Below are positions 53,553 to 61,818 of a stretch of DNA of 64,000 nucleotides, one piece after another (within the stretch, counting starts at the first letter, position 1; every line of letters starts with the position of its first letter). The translations under genes were made by a program, and so were the position numbers. Source of the stretch: Clostridium sp. LS (GTDB lineage: Bacteria > Bacillota > Clostridia > Clostridiales > Clostridiaceae); contig NZ_AUUU01000111.1 in NCBI RefSeq assembly GCF_002760435.1, forward strand, positions 1 to 64,000. Reading direction: 5' to 3'. The notes under the pieces are model-generated. The model ran no database searches. It was given only the letters and a program-made list of their open reading frames with translations, and was not told the DNA's origin.

Positions 53553-54779
53553 ATGGTTGATATAACGAATTCCTATGATTTAATTATTATAGGCGGTGGA
53601 CCAGCAGGTCTTTCGGCAGCAATTTATGGAGGAAGAGCTAAGCTTAAGACCCTAGTAATAAACAAAGGAATCATTGGCGGTTTAGTAAATACAACGAGAG
53701 AAATAGTGAATTATCCAGGCTATGATCAAATTAGTGGTCCAGAGCTTATGAATAATTTTAAGAAACATGCTGAAGGCTTTGGAGTTGAATTTTTAAGAGA
53801 CGAAGTTGTAGAGGCTAAATTATCTGAAAATGAAAAAAAGATTGTAACAAAAAAAGGGAAGGAATTTTTGGCTAAGGCTGTTATTATAGCTTGCGGAAGT
53901 GAACCCAGATTACTAGATATTCCTGGAGAAAAAAGACTTCAAGGTGCGGGTGTTGCTTATTGTGCAACCTGTGATGCTGAGTTCTTTGAAGGGGAACATG
54001 TTGTAGTTGTAGGCAGTGGTGATCAGGCAATTGAAGAAGGAATGTATATTACTAAGTTTGCGAATAGGGTTACTGTCATAGTACTGCACGATGAAGGTAT
54101 TCTTGATTGCAATAAGTTAAGCAGCGAAAGAGCTTTTAGTAATAAGAAGATGGAGTTTATCTGGAACTCAACAATTGAGGAAGTTCTAGGCACAGAGAAT
54201 GTTGAGGGAGTAAAAATTAAGAATTTAAAGACTGGAAAAGTCGAAGAGATTAGCTGCCAGGGAGTGTTTTTCTTTATAGGTATGGTGCCATCTACGCATT
54301 TTCTCAAAAATAGTGATATTGGAATGGATTCAAGGGGGTATATTCCTGTAAATGACCAAATGGAAACGCAGATAGAAGGAGTTTATGCCGTTGGAGATAA
54401 TAGAGTCAAATATTTAAGACAAGTAGTTTCGGCTGCTGGTGATGGAGCAACTGCAGCTGTAGCAGCTGAACGTTATATTGAAGAACTGAATAGTTTCAAT
54501 GAAGATGTTTTGAAAAGTGAAAAAAAAGTATTGTTATTATTTAGTGATGCCTTAGTTAATAAGAGTTTAGAGTTTAGAACCTTATTAGAAGAGGCTAATA
54601 GAGAATTAAATGATACTTATAGGATTGTAGAAGTAGACACATCAAGAAAGAAAAATCTTGTAGAGAAATATGCGATAAAAAATGCTCCAGAAGTTGTTGT
54701 CTTGGAACAAGGGAAAGAAATTAATAAATTGGAATATACCTTGGATAGAGAGCAATTAAAAAGTCAATTAATTATGTAA
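53553..54779 (+). CDS. trxB: thioredoxin reductase with extra thioredoxin-like tail
   Basis: FAD/NADPH disulfide reductase of 408 residues. Residues 1-310 are a standard low-molecular-weight TrxB: GGGPAGLSAAIYGGRAKL for FAD, redox pair Cys137-ATC-140 in CATCDAEFF, VVGSGDQAIEE for NADPH, and GVYAVGDNR..QVVSAAGDGATAA. About 90 further residues (KKVLLLFSDALVNKSLEFRTLL..VEKYAIKNAPEVVVLEQGKEI) look like a thioredoxin fold with no cysteine pair. Usual TrxB ends near 315. The ATG at 53553 follows GAGGAG at 11 bases; a GTG at 53541 would overlap the previous stop. It should reduce the CTIC protein. Confidence 0.93.
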   Translation: MVDITNSYDLIIIGGGPAGLSAAIYGGRAKLKTLVINKGIIGGLVNTTREIVNYPGYDQISGPELMNNFKKHAEGFGVEFLRDEVVEAKLSENEKKIVTKKGKEFLAKAVIIACGSEPRLLDIPGEKRLQGAGVAYCATCDAEFFEGEHVVVVGSGDQAIEEGMYITKFANRVTVIVLHDEGILDCNKLSSERAFSNKKMEFIWNSTIEEVLGTENVEGVKIKNLKTGKVEEISCQGVFFFIGMVPSTHFLKNSDIGMDSRGYIPVNDQMETQIEGVYAVGDNRVKYLRQVVSAAGDGATAAVAAERYIEELNSFNEDVLKSEKKVLLLFSDALVNKSLEFRTLLEEANRELNDTYRIVEVDTSRKKNLVEKYAIKNAPEVVVLEQGKEINKLEYTLDREQLKSQLIM

Positions 54780-54786
54780 TAGAAGA

Positions 54787-54824
54787 GGCATATATGTTAT
54801 GAAGTTTATGAGTGCATATATGCC
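54787..54824. terminator. hairpin between converging trxB and MFS genes
   Basis: Stem GGCATATATG (54787-54796) / CATATATGCC (54815-54824) with an 18-base loop. There is little T-run on either strand. Confidence 0.5.
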
Positions 54825-54833
54825 AAATCCCTG

Positions 54834-56498
54834 TTATGCCAGTTCTGCTTTTATTGTACTTAATTTAGGTTCCTTCTTTTTGTTAAAAGGTACTGCTATA
54901 AGTCCAAAGATTGCAATAACAGCTGTGAGTAAGAAGCATTTATTATAAACCTTATTGCTTTCATCATTTTTTATTGTGATAGCTTCGTCTAAAACCTTAT
55001 GAATTTCTTGTGTTTGAACTTTAAAGTTTTCAATAATAGTTGGCTTTGCATTATCCGGAACAGAAGCTAACACTGAGTCCTCTTTTTCTTCAATTAATTT
55101 ATCAACCATTTCCTTTGAAAAAGAAGAGTTTTTACTGGTATCAGACGTCTTTATTTTATCGATTATTGTGGATTTAACTTGGTCTTCAAGGACTACATTG
55201 TTATTAACTATATTTATTATTCTGCTTTTTGAATTATCTATAGCTTGGGTAGTATACATGCTGCTTAGGGTTGAAACCAGGGCTATGGCTAAACATGCAG
55301 TCAATTGTCTAAAGCTATTTAATATTCCAGAAGCAATACCGTTTTTATCTTTTGATATTTCATCAAAAGCACTTTTATACAGTGGTGAAGTTGAAGCAAC
55401 ACCAAGGCCTACTATAATGAAGGCACTAAAAATTATCTGTATATTGTTAGAATCATTCATAAATACAAACATAAGATCACCTATAGATACAAAAACTATT
55501 GCTGAAAAAGAGATAATTCTAGCACCATATTTCTTGGATATAAGACCAAAAATCGGAGAGGTAAGGAATGAAACACAACTTACTATTCCTAGTATCATTC
55601 CAGATTTTAATACTGAATAACCCAATTGATTTTCTAGATAGAAATTCATTAAATATGAAATAGGCATATAAGCAAAGAATATTACTCCAATTATTGTTAT
55701 TGAAGAAGTAAAGCTTCTTGTTTTAAATAATCTAAATTCTATCATAGGATTTTTTGATTTAAATTCATAAATTAAAAATGCAATAATTGAAATTCCAGAA
55801 GTTATAATCAGAGTAATAATTTTTGTACTTCCCCAGCCATAAGAACTTCCTTTAACAAGTAGAAAAGTTAACGCTCCAATACCATAAGCTAATAATATAG
55901 AACCAATAAAATCTATTTTCTTTTCAATTGTCCTATCATAGCATTCTCCTAAATGTCGTGAACCAAAAATTAAAGAAATAATAATAAAAGGTACATTCAC
56001 ATAGAATATAGCTTTAAAACCAAATGCTTCATTTAAAATTCCGCCAACAACAGGCCCAGAAGCTGCTGCTATAGAAATTGTCATACCAATTACGATAGCA
56101 AGCTTTGACATGGCATCTTTACCAAATAATTCGATGCCTAAGGGAATGGATAGTGGTGCAAGGATAGCAGCTCCAATACCTTGCATGATTCTAAAAGTAA
56201 TAATCATAGAAAGTGAAGTAGAAAGTCCACAGAGTATAGATGAAGAACCAAATACTAAAAGACCAATTAAAAAAAGTTTCTTTCTTCCAAAAATATCTGC
56301 AATTTTTGAAAAGTTTATTAATAGAGCAGAAAATGGAATTAGGTAGGCTGTACTTACCCAAGATATTCCTGTTATATCTGTTTTGAAATAATCAGCCATG
56401 GATGGCAATGATACATTTACTATAGTTGAATCTAATACAGTCAAGAAACAAGCTATTGCTAATGAAATAAATGCTAATATTTTTTGTTTTTTATTCAT
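54834..56498 (-). CDS. MFS multidrug exporter, 14-TM DHA2 type
   Basis: Drug:proton antiporter of 554 residues. CFLTVLDSTIVNVSLPSMADYF is TM1 of the DHA2 family, RKKLFLIGLLVFGSSSILCG and RIMQGIGAAILAPLSIPLG the next motifs. A hydrophilic external loop of about 110 residues precedes the last helix, as in 14-TM members such as EmrB/QacA relatives. ATG at 56498 follows GGAGG; an upstream ATG is not well placed. It is divergent from a TetR gene with palindromes between. Confidence 0.93.
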   Translation of the reverse strand: MNKKQKILAFISLAIACFLTVLDSTIVNVSLPSMADYFKTDITGISWVSTAYLIPFSALLINFSKIADIFGRKKLFLIGLLVFGSSSILCGLSTSLSMIITFRIMQGIGAAILAPLSIPLGIELFGKDAMSKLAIVIGMTISIAAASGPVVGGILNEAFGFKAIFYVNVPFIIISLIFGSRHLGECYDRTIEKKIDFIGSILLAYGIGALTFLLVKGSSYGWGSTKIITLIITSGISIIAFLIYEFKSKNPMIEFRLFKTRSFTSSITIIGVIFFAYMPISYLMNFYLENQLGYSVLKSGMILGIVSCVSFLTSPIFGLISKKYGARIISFSAIVFVSIGDLMFVFMNDSNNIQIIFSAFIIVGLGVASTSPLYKSAFDEISKDKNGIASGILNSFRQLTACLAIALVSTLSSMYTTQAIDNSKSRIINIVNNNVVLEDQVKSTIIDKIKTSDTSKNSSFSKEMVDKLIEEKEDSVLASVPDNAKPTIIENFKVQTQEIHKVLDEAITIKNDESNKVYNKCFLLTAVIAIFGLIAVPFNKKKEPKLSTIKAELA

Positions 56499-56525
56499 AA
56501 TATCCTCCAATATCTTTATTTTATA

Positions 56526-56545
56526 ATATGAAATTAACTTCATAT
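56526..56545. promoter_or_regulatory. putative TetR operator A (MFS side)
   Basis: ATATGAAATTAACTTCATAT: seven-base arms ATATGAA / TTCATAT around six bases. Resembles the palindrome at 56582, in the same intergenic region. Confidence 0.5.
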
Positions 56546-56581
56546 TCATATAATATGCTTGAAAAATTTAAAAGTCAATAC

Positions 56582-56632
56582 ATGAAATGAATTTCATATT
56601 TTATTGACTTTTATTTTTTTATCTCTTATTAT
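56582..56632 (+). promoter_or_regulatory. TetR operator B and promoter of the TetR gene
   Basis: ATGAAATGAATTTCAT (56582-56597) has seven-base arms around GA. It abuts a -35 TTGACT (56604-56609), with -10 TATTAT at 56627-56632 after 17 bases. Shares ATGAA..TTCAT with operator A. Confidence 0.55.
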
Positions 56633-56649
56633 TAAAATAGGTGATAAAA

Positions 56650-57303
56650 ATGGAGAGAAAAACAAGGATACCAACACAAAAAAGAGCTTTAGAAAAATAT
56701 GAGAAGATATTAGAAGCCGCTTATAAACTATTTAATGAAAAAGGATATTATAACACTACAACAGCAGACATCTCTAAAGAAGCAAATGTTGCCACTGGTT
56801 CAGTATATGCTTACTTTGAAGATAAGAAGGAAATTTATATTAAGGTAATTGAAAGACTTAATCAAAAATTTGATTATCCAACTCACACTTTTTGGTTAGA
56901 ACATGTAGATAAACAACTAGATAATCTTGAGGTGGCAAAAGAAATATTTAAAGTATTTATAAAATTAATGTTAAAGCATCATGATTTTTCTAAAACTTTT
57001 CATGATGAAATGGAGGCATTAATGCTTTTAGATGAAGATATAGCTGCTGTTAGAAAGGAATATGATAAAAAAAGAAGGATCAAGGTAAAAGAAATTTTTA
57101 AGGCTTTATCTTTACCTTTTAATAATGAAGAGGAAGAAAAAATATTTTATCATTATACATTTTTTTTAATTGATGAGCTGTGTCATAAGATTAAATTTAA
57201 CAATGAATTTAAAGATATAGATTTATGTATTGAAAAATGCGTTAATATGTTAAATTGTTTATTTAGAGATTGCACAAATTATAATAGTACAATTAATGAA
57301 TAA
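56650..57303 (+). CDS. TetR-family regulator of the MFS exporter
   Basis: Repressor of 217 residues. The helix-turn-helix is KRALEKYEKILEAAYKLFNEKGYYNTTTADISKEANVATGSVYAYFEDKKEIY (about 10-62) with the TetR signature GSVYAYFEDK. The rest is all-helical and of the TetR_C_33-like ligand type. ATG at 56650 follows GGTGA; a GTG at 56641 overlaps it. It is divergent from the MFS exporter, with two palindromes in the 150-base gap. Confidence 0.92.
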   Translation: MERKTRIPTQKRALEKYEKILEAAYKLFNEKGYYNTTTADISKEANVATGSVYAYFEDKKEIYIKVIERLNQKFDYPTHTFWLEHVDKQLDNLEVAKEIFKVFIKLMLKHHDFSKTFHDEMEALMLLDEDIAAVRKEYDKKRRIKVKEIFKALSLPFNNEEEEKIFYHYTFFLIDELCHKIKFNNEFKDIDLCIEKCVNMLNCLFRDCTNYNSTINE

Positions 57304-57355
57304 ACTAATCAAAACTTAAGCATGTGAAAAGTTATGCTTGCTATTGATAATAAAA

Positions 57356-57388
57356 CCCTTGACAGAATTGTTGAGGGCCTTTTGTTTT
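57356..57388 (+). terminator. terminator after the TetR gene
   Basis: CCCTTGACA (57356-57364) pairs with TGTTGAGGG (57369-57377), two G-T pairs included, then CCTTTTGTTTTG. Confidence 0.65.
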
Positions 57389-57553
57389 GCAATAAAAATT
57401 CAAGTTAATTAATCAAGAAACAGTATAATTCGTTAAGTATTATAGGCAACGTAAAAAATTTAATCGGATAAAAAGCGTTAAATGTAGCATCTATAAAAAC
57501 AGATTTCCTTCAATTAACGTTTTTATTTTATGAAATTAATATAGAAATGAATG

Positions 57554-58018
57554 TTATTTATTATTACAATCATTATAATCTTTTAGTAAATCAATGAAAT
57601 TTTTAAGTTTAGAATCATCCCAATTTGAAATTCGATTATAGAAAGCAGATTCCTTTTCTTTCAAAGCATGTATAGTTTGCTGTTGTCCAAGCTCGGTTAA
57701 AGATAATAATACACCTCGACGATCATTAGGAGATTGTTCACTTTTTACATAACCTAAGTTCTTAAGTTGGTTAACAAGACGGCTGACAGAGCTACGATCC
57801 ATAGCAGTTGAGTCTGCTAAAATTGTAGCGCTAGTTGGTCCAAAGGAAAAGAGCCAACGGACAAGAAGAAAAGCAGCAGGCTGTAATTTGGAGTCGAAAA
57901 GTTCAGCAGTTCTAACATTAAGTGCATGAGAGGCACTAATAAGAGCATTTAGCTGTTCCCCGAGTTCAAGTTCTAATTTGGTCCTATGAGTTTTTATATT
58001 TTGAGTACAATTTTTCAT
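57554..58018 (-). CDS. MarR-family transcriptional regulator
   Basis: Dimeric winged-helix regulator of 154 residues. LLVRWLFSFGPTSATILADSTAMDRSSVSRLVNQLKNLGYVKSEQSPNDRRGVLLSLTELGQQ (about 50-115) is the MarR signature with the DRR wing. ATG follows GAGGTG. It is divergent from the SDR gene, and two palindromes lie across the forward promoter between them. A phenolic or electrophile inducer is typical of the family, but the ligand is not readable here. Confidence 0.93.
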   Translation of the reverse strand: MKNCTQNIKTHRTKLELELGEQLNALISASHALNVRTAELFDSKLQPAAFLLVRWLFSFGPTSATILADSTAMDRSSVSRLVNQLKNLGYVKSEQSPNDRRGVLLSLTELGQQQTIHALKEKESAFYNRISNWDDSKLKNFIDLLKDYNDCNNK

Positions 58019-58061
58019 AATTCACCTCGATTTTAATATTAATATATTTTAATGCGAAATA

Positions 58062-58114
58062 TATTTGACATATATCAAATAAAAATATATACTTGACATA
58101 TGTCAAGTATATAT
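58062..58114. promoter_or_regulatory. two MarR operators overlapping the SDR promoter
   Basis: Site 1, TATTTGACATATATCAAATA (58062-58081), is a palindrome with one mismatched pair. Site 2 (58085-58114) is a perfect 30-base palindrome with core ACTTGACATATGTCAAGT. The -35 TTGACA (58065-58070) is within site 1, and the -10 TATACT (58088-58093), 17 bases on, is within site 2. Repressor binding at either would block the SDR promoter. Confidence 0.8.
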
Positions 58115-58203
58115 TTAGGATTAATACATGTCAACTAAAATAGAAATATTAAAGTATAGATGCAGAATGCAAAAGTATAATAGCTGCACTAAGGAGGAGA
58201 GTT

Positions 58204-59079
58204 ATGAATACTAATCCAATTATTGTGATTACTGGCGCAACTAATGGACTTGGTCAACTAGCTGCTATTGAACTAGCAAGGCAAGGTGCACATCTTGTAT
58301 TGATAGCTAGAAATAAAAATAAGGCTGAAATAACTAAAAAGATCTTAAATGATATTGCACCAAAAGTTAAAGTTGACTTTTTCTTCGGAGATTTATCGTT
58401 GATGTCAGAAGTAAAAAGAGTAGGGGAAGAAATTAAAGCTGCATATCCAAAGATTGATATATTAATAAACAATGCTGGCTTGCATGCTTTTGAACAGAGA
58501 GTAACTTCAGAAGGTTTCTCAGAAATGATAGCTGTGAACTATTTAGCGCCATGGCTATTAACTAATATACTTAAGCAATCATTAATAAACTCAGAAAATG
58601 CCCGTATAGTAAATGTAGCGTCAGAAGCATCACACAATCATGGTGAAATTAAGCTCCCGGATGACTTAACAAATACATTTTCCTTTACATCTAAAGGTTC
58701 ATCTCAACTTTATGGAAAAACAAAACTACTTAATATTATGTTCACAGGAGAAATGGCACGTAAGCTTTCAAATACAAGAGTTACTGTTAATGCACTTAAT
58801 CCAGGTTTTAATGTTACAGGCTTAGGGCGCGAGCTTTGGTTTGCATCTGCACTCGAACGTATATTAAAGTTTCTGCATATTGGTGACCCACGTAAAGGGG
58901 CAGATATTATTGTTCGTTTAGCTATTAATAAAGAATATGATGGTGTGACAGGCGGATATTTCAACGTCAGAAGTGGTAAGTCAATTATTCCTGTTCATCC
59001 AGGAGGAGACAGCAATATGCAAAATATACTCTGGAATGAAACTAAAAAGTTATTACAGGAAAATGGCTTTATAGAATAA
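58204..59079 (+). CDS. short-chain dehydrogenase/reductase
   Basis: NAD(P)-dependent oxidoreductase of 291 residues. VITGATNGLGQLAAIELARQGAHLVLIARN is the TGxxxGxG cofactor loop with Arg following strand 2, which favours NADP. NNAG occurs at about 90, and the catalytic Ser is in VASEAS (about 142) with YGKTK (Tyr/Lys, about 175-179). Overall wording is that of the retinol-dehydrogenase-like SDRs of bacteria. ATG follows AAGGAGGAG. It is the target of the divergent MarR regulator. Substrate unknown. Confidence 0.92.
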   Translation: MNTNPIIVITGATNGLGQLAAIELARQGAHLVLIARNKNKAEITKKILNDIAPKVKVDFFFGDLSLMSEVKRVGEEIKAAYPKIDILINNAGLHAFEQRVTSEGFSEMIAVNYLAPWLLTNILKQSLINSENARIVNVASEASHNHGEIKLPDDLTNTFSFTSKGSSQLYGKTKLLNIMFTGEMARKLSNTRVTVNALNPGFNVTGLGRELWFASALERILKFLHIGDPRKGADIIVRLAINKEYDGVTGGYFNVRSGKSIIPVHPGGDSNMQNILWNETKKLLQENGFIE

Positions 59080-59113
59080 TATTGATAAAAAGATGTATAA
59101 GAATTAGACCAAT

Positions 59114-59161
59114 TAGACTTAAGCATTTATCTGATTTTAGTTGGATATATGCTTAAGTCTA
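59114..59161. repeat. perfect 13-base inverted repeat
   Basis: TAGACTTAAGCAT (59114-59126) and ATGCTTAAGTCTA (59149-59161), 22-base loop, between the SDR gene and the nitroreductase remnant. It may terminate either side; no clear T-run follows. Confidence 0.6.
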
Positions 59162-59178
59162 GATTATACCGTGTCTAT

Positions 59179-59463
59179 CTATATTTCAGGCTTATAAAAA
59201 GAATATTCTAATGGATTTCTATCAACTAACTTTGAGTAATTGTATTTTGGATATCCCACCATAACAGCTCCTGTTATTTTTTTACCTTTAGGAATATTGA
59301 ATAATTCAAGCATTGGTGAATTGTCTTCTAGAGCAATTTTTTCAAAGACTCCAGCCCAGCAAGAACCTAAACCAATAGATGGAGCATATAATTCAAGATA
59401 TGCCAGTGAAAAAATCGTATTCTCTCTTCCCCTTGTAAAGTCTTCATTTGCTAATAAAACTTA
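59179..59463 (-). pseudogene. nitroreductase-family C-terminal remnant
   Basis: Reading on the minus strand from 59463 to the TAG at 59179-59181 gives the second half of a nitroreductase: LLANEDFTRGRENTIFSLAYLELY, GLGSCWAGVFEKIA, PKGKKITGAVMVGYPKYNYSKLVDRNPLEYSFYKPEI. The flavin-binding N-terminal half and any ferredoxin region are gone, and a stop precedes VLLANED. The fragment lies just downstream of the MFS gene on the same strand. It is a decayed oxidoreductase gene. Confidence 0.75.
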
Positions 59464-59481
59464 AATTTGCAAAATATAATT

Positions 59482-60699
59482 CTATGCTTTCTTCCAAGGC
59501 TTGTGTAGGATAAGAGCTATGATTTGAGTTGCCATGCCAAAGCCACAAACTCCATACCATCCAAAGTGAGAATAGCTATAAGAACCTAAAAATGAACCTA
59601 ATGCTCCACCAAGGAAAAAGCTGACCATGTAGATAGTAGTAAGTCTATTGCGTGTTTTCTCATTTAATGCTTGCACTATTGCTTGATTTGAAACGTTACA
59701 AGATTGTACTCCTAAATCAAGAAGAATAACTCCTAGAATAAGTCCCCACATTTTAAAGCCAAACAAGAAGAAGAATAAATAAGCAACTATAACTATAATT
59801 ATGCATATACCTATTGCAAATCTAGGGCCTTTCTTATCAGCAAGTTTACCAACGACTGGAGCTGCCAAAGCACCGCTGATTCCAACTAGACCTAATAGTC
59901 CTGCTGTTTCAGAACCCATATTGTAATTAGAGCTTTCTAGCAAGAATATAAGGGATGTCCAAAAAGCGCTAAAAGCTGAAAACATAAGGGCACCATTAAG
60001 AGAAGCTTTTCTTAAAATAGGTTCACTTTTTATTAGGTATATCATTGAGTTTAATAATTCAGTATACTTGAGATCAGAGACTGGTTTACATAAAGGAATT
60101 AATTTTCTTAAAATGAGCATAAGGAAAAGCATTAAAATTGATGCTATAAGATAAACTGTTCTCCAGCCAAAGTAGCTTCCTAAGATACCACTGACTGTAC
60201 GAGAAAGTAATATTCCAACTAACAAACCACTCATAATTATACCAATAGTTTGTCCTCTTTGCTGTGGATTTGATAATTGTGCTGCTAGAGGAATAATAAG
60301 TTGAGGAATAATAGAAGTAAATCCCACTGCAAAAGAAGAAATTGTTAGAATATATATATTTTGAGCGAAAAACATACTCATAAGTGATATTATTGAACAT
60401 AAAAGCATTATTATTATTAAGCGTCTCTTTTCTTTTATATCTCCTAAAGGTAATATAAATATCATTCCAATTGCATAACCTATTTGAGTCAGCATAGCTG
60501 CAAAGCCTATACTTAATTGATCAACTTGAAAAGTTTTTGCTATATCAGCTAGGAGGGGCTGGATATAATACAAATTTGCTACAGTAAGCCCACAAGCTAT
60601 AGACATAACTAAAATTAATAAATTTGTTAATATGGGTTTTGCTCCAAGATTATTTATTGATGAATTTGCTTTTATAGTAACATTATTTGATTGATACAT
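59482..60699 (-). CDS. MFS exporter (YnfM/sugar-efflux-like, 12 TM)
   Basis: Major-facilitator transporter of 405 residues with 12 hydrophobic segments. CGLTVANLYYIQPLLADIAKTFQVDQLSIGFAAMLTQIGYAIGMIFILPLGDIKEKRRLII is the opening of the DHA1-type (AraJ/YnfM) group, and the loop 2-3 motif is GDIKEKRR. ATG follows GGAAG. No adjacent regulator is obvious, but the TetR and LysR genes nearby control neighbours. The substrate is unknown; drug or metabolite efflux is usual. Confidence 0.9.
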   Translation of the reverse strand: MYQSNNVTIKANSSINNLGAKPILTNLLILVMSIACGLTVANLYYIQPLLADIAKTFQVDQLSIGFAAMLTQIGYAIGMIFILPLGDIKEKRRLIIIMLLCSIISLMSMFFAQNIYILTISSFAVGFTSIIPQLIIPLAAQLSNPQQRGQTIGIIMSGLLVGILLSRTVSGILGSYFGWRTVYLIASILMLFLMLILRKLIPLCKPVSDLKYTELLNSMIYLIKSEPILRKASLNGALMFSAFSAFWTSLIFLLESSNYNMGSETAGLLGLVGISGALAAPVVGKLADKKGPRFAIGICIIIVIVAYLFFFLFGFKMWGLILGVILLDLGVQSCNVSNQAIVQALNEKTRNRLTTIYMVSFFLGGALGSFLGSYSYSHFGWYGVCGFGMATQIIALILHKPWKKA

Positions 60700-60822
60700 C
60701 TTTAGATCACTTCCTTAAATTATAATAATATATTTAATTGAATAAATGTTTGAAATTATAAGAGATAAAATCTAGCACAACAAGTAGTAAAAATTATCTA
60801 AGTTGATAAGAAAAACAATAAT

Positions 60823-61458
60823 TTATTTTATAAAATTGGTGAAAATCTTTTCTTCTCTTTCAGGTTTTTCAATAATTCCTTGCCCATTTTCAATAAGTTT
60901 TATAAGCCATGCCATATTTTTTCCTAATATTTTCATTATTTGTTTTCCTTCTTCGTCCTGCATCACCTCACCTGCTAATCTTCCATTAATAACATTCCAA
61001 TAGTTTGAAGTAGGGATAATCATTTCAGAATGATTAATGTAATTATTCAACTGATCGAAGGTTGGAATTCCACCTGCACGTCTTACTGCTACTACTGCAG
61101 CTCCGACTTTAAGTCTTAACATACTATCAGTGGCTTCAGCTACACGAAAAGCTCTATCTAAAAATGACTTCATTGTTCCAGCAATTGCTGAATAGTGTAC
61201 TGGTGAGCCTAAGATAATTCCGTCGGCATCTTTCATTTTTTCAATCCACTCGTTAACTGGATCAGTAGCAATGGCACATTTACCATTTTTATTTTTTGTA
61301 CAATATCCACAAGCGATACATCCTCTTATAGATTTATTTCCTACGTGAATTATTTCTGTTTCTATTCCTTCCTTTTCTAACTCATCAATAACTAATTTTA
61401 TTCCATGATAAGTGTTACCTTCTTTATTTGGGCTTCCGTTAAATGCTACAACTTTCAT
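60823..61458 (-). CDS. flavodoxin-fold NAD(P)H oxidoreductase / iron-sulfur flavoprotein-like
   Basis: Flavoprotein of 211 residues. VVAFNGSPNKEGNTYHGIKLVIDELEKEGIETEIIHVG is the FMN-binding NADPH-dependent reductase fold. GCIACGYCTKNKNGKCAI has the compact cysteine cluster (C-x2-C-x2-C-x6-C) of iron-sulfur flavoproteins. LGSPVHYSAIAGTMKSFLDRA binds flavin. The divergent TetR gene and the inverted repeat between them suggest induction by a toxic or redox compound. A partial paralog starts at 63620. Confidence 0.9.
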   Translation of the reverse strand: MKVVAFNGSPNKEGNTYHGIKLVIDELEKEGIETEIIHVGNKSIRGCIACGYCTKNKNGKCAIATDPVNEWIEKMKDADGIILGSPVHYSAIAGTMKSFLDRAFRVAEATDSMLRLKVGAAVVAVRRAGGIPTFDQLNNYINHSEMIIPTSNYWNVINGRLAGEVMQDEEGKQIMKILGKNMAWLIKLIENGQGIIEKPEREEKIFTNFIK

Positions 61459-61600
61459 TTATTTTTCCTCCTCATATACATAAATTTAATAAGATTTACA
61501 AACTTTATTATTTAACAGGTGTTGATGTGACTAATGATAGTTTTTATTCAAATTAGGCATCAAATCAAATTATCTTACTAAATAATAAAGTGCATTTTTA

Positions 61601-61649
61601 AAACTGAACGTTTAGTTTATAAATATATAATATACTAAACGTTCAGTTT
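61601..61649. promoter_or_regulatory. TetR operator with 16-base arms
   Basis: AAACTGAACGTTTAGT (61601-61616) is inverted exactly as ACTAAACGTTCAGTTT (61634-61649), 17-base spacer. Each arm contains the near palindrome ACTGAACGTTTAGT. The site lies between the divergent flavoprotein and TetR genes. Confidence 0.75.
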
Positions 61650-61818
61650 TGTAAATAGTTTTTTAAAATTTATTTGATTCGAATTTAAGAACTTTTAAAA
61701 TAAATCACTAATTAGTAATCATAAACAATGAACATTGATAATTGAAATATATATAGTATAATGGACGTATAGTTTATTAATTATATTAATGAAATTAATT
61801 ATAGTGGAGGTAATTAGA

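Noticed and set aside
59240..59464. Plus-strand frame of 74 residues
   Set aside because: The complementary strand encodes recognisable nitroreductase sequence, so the plus frame is a shadow.
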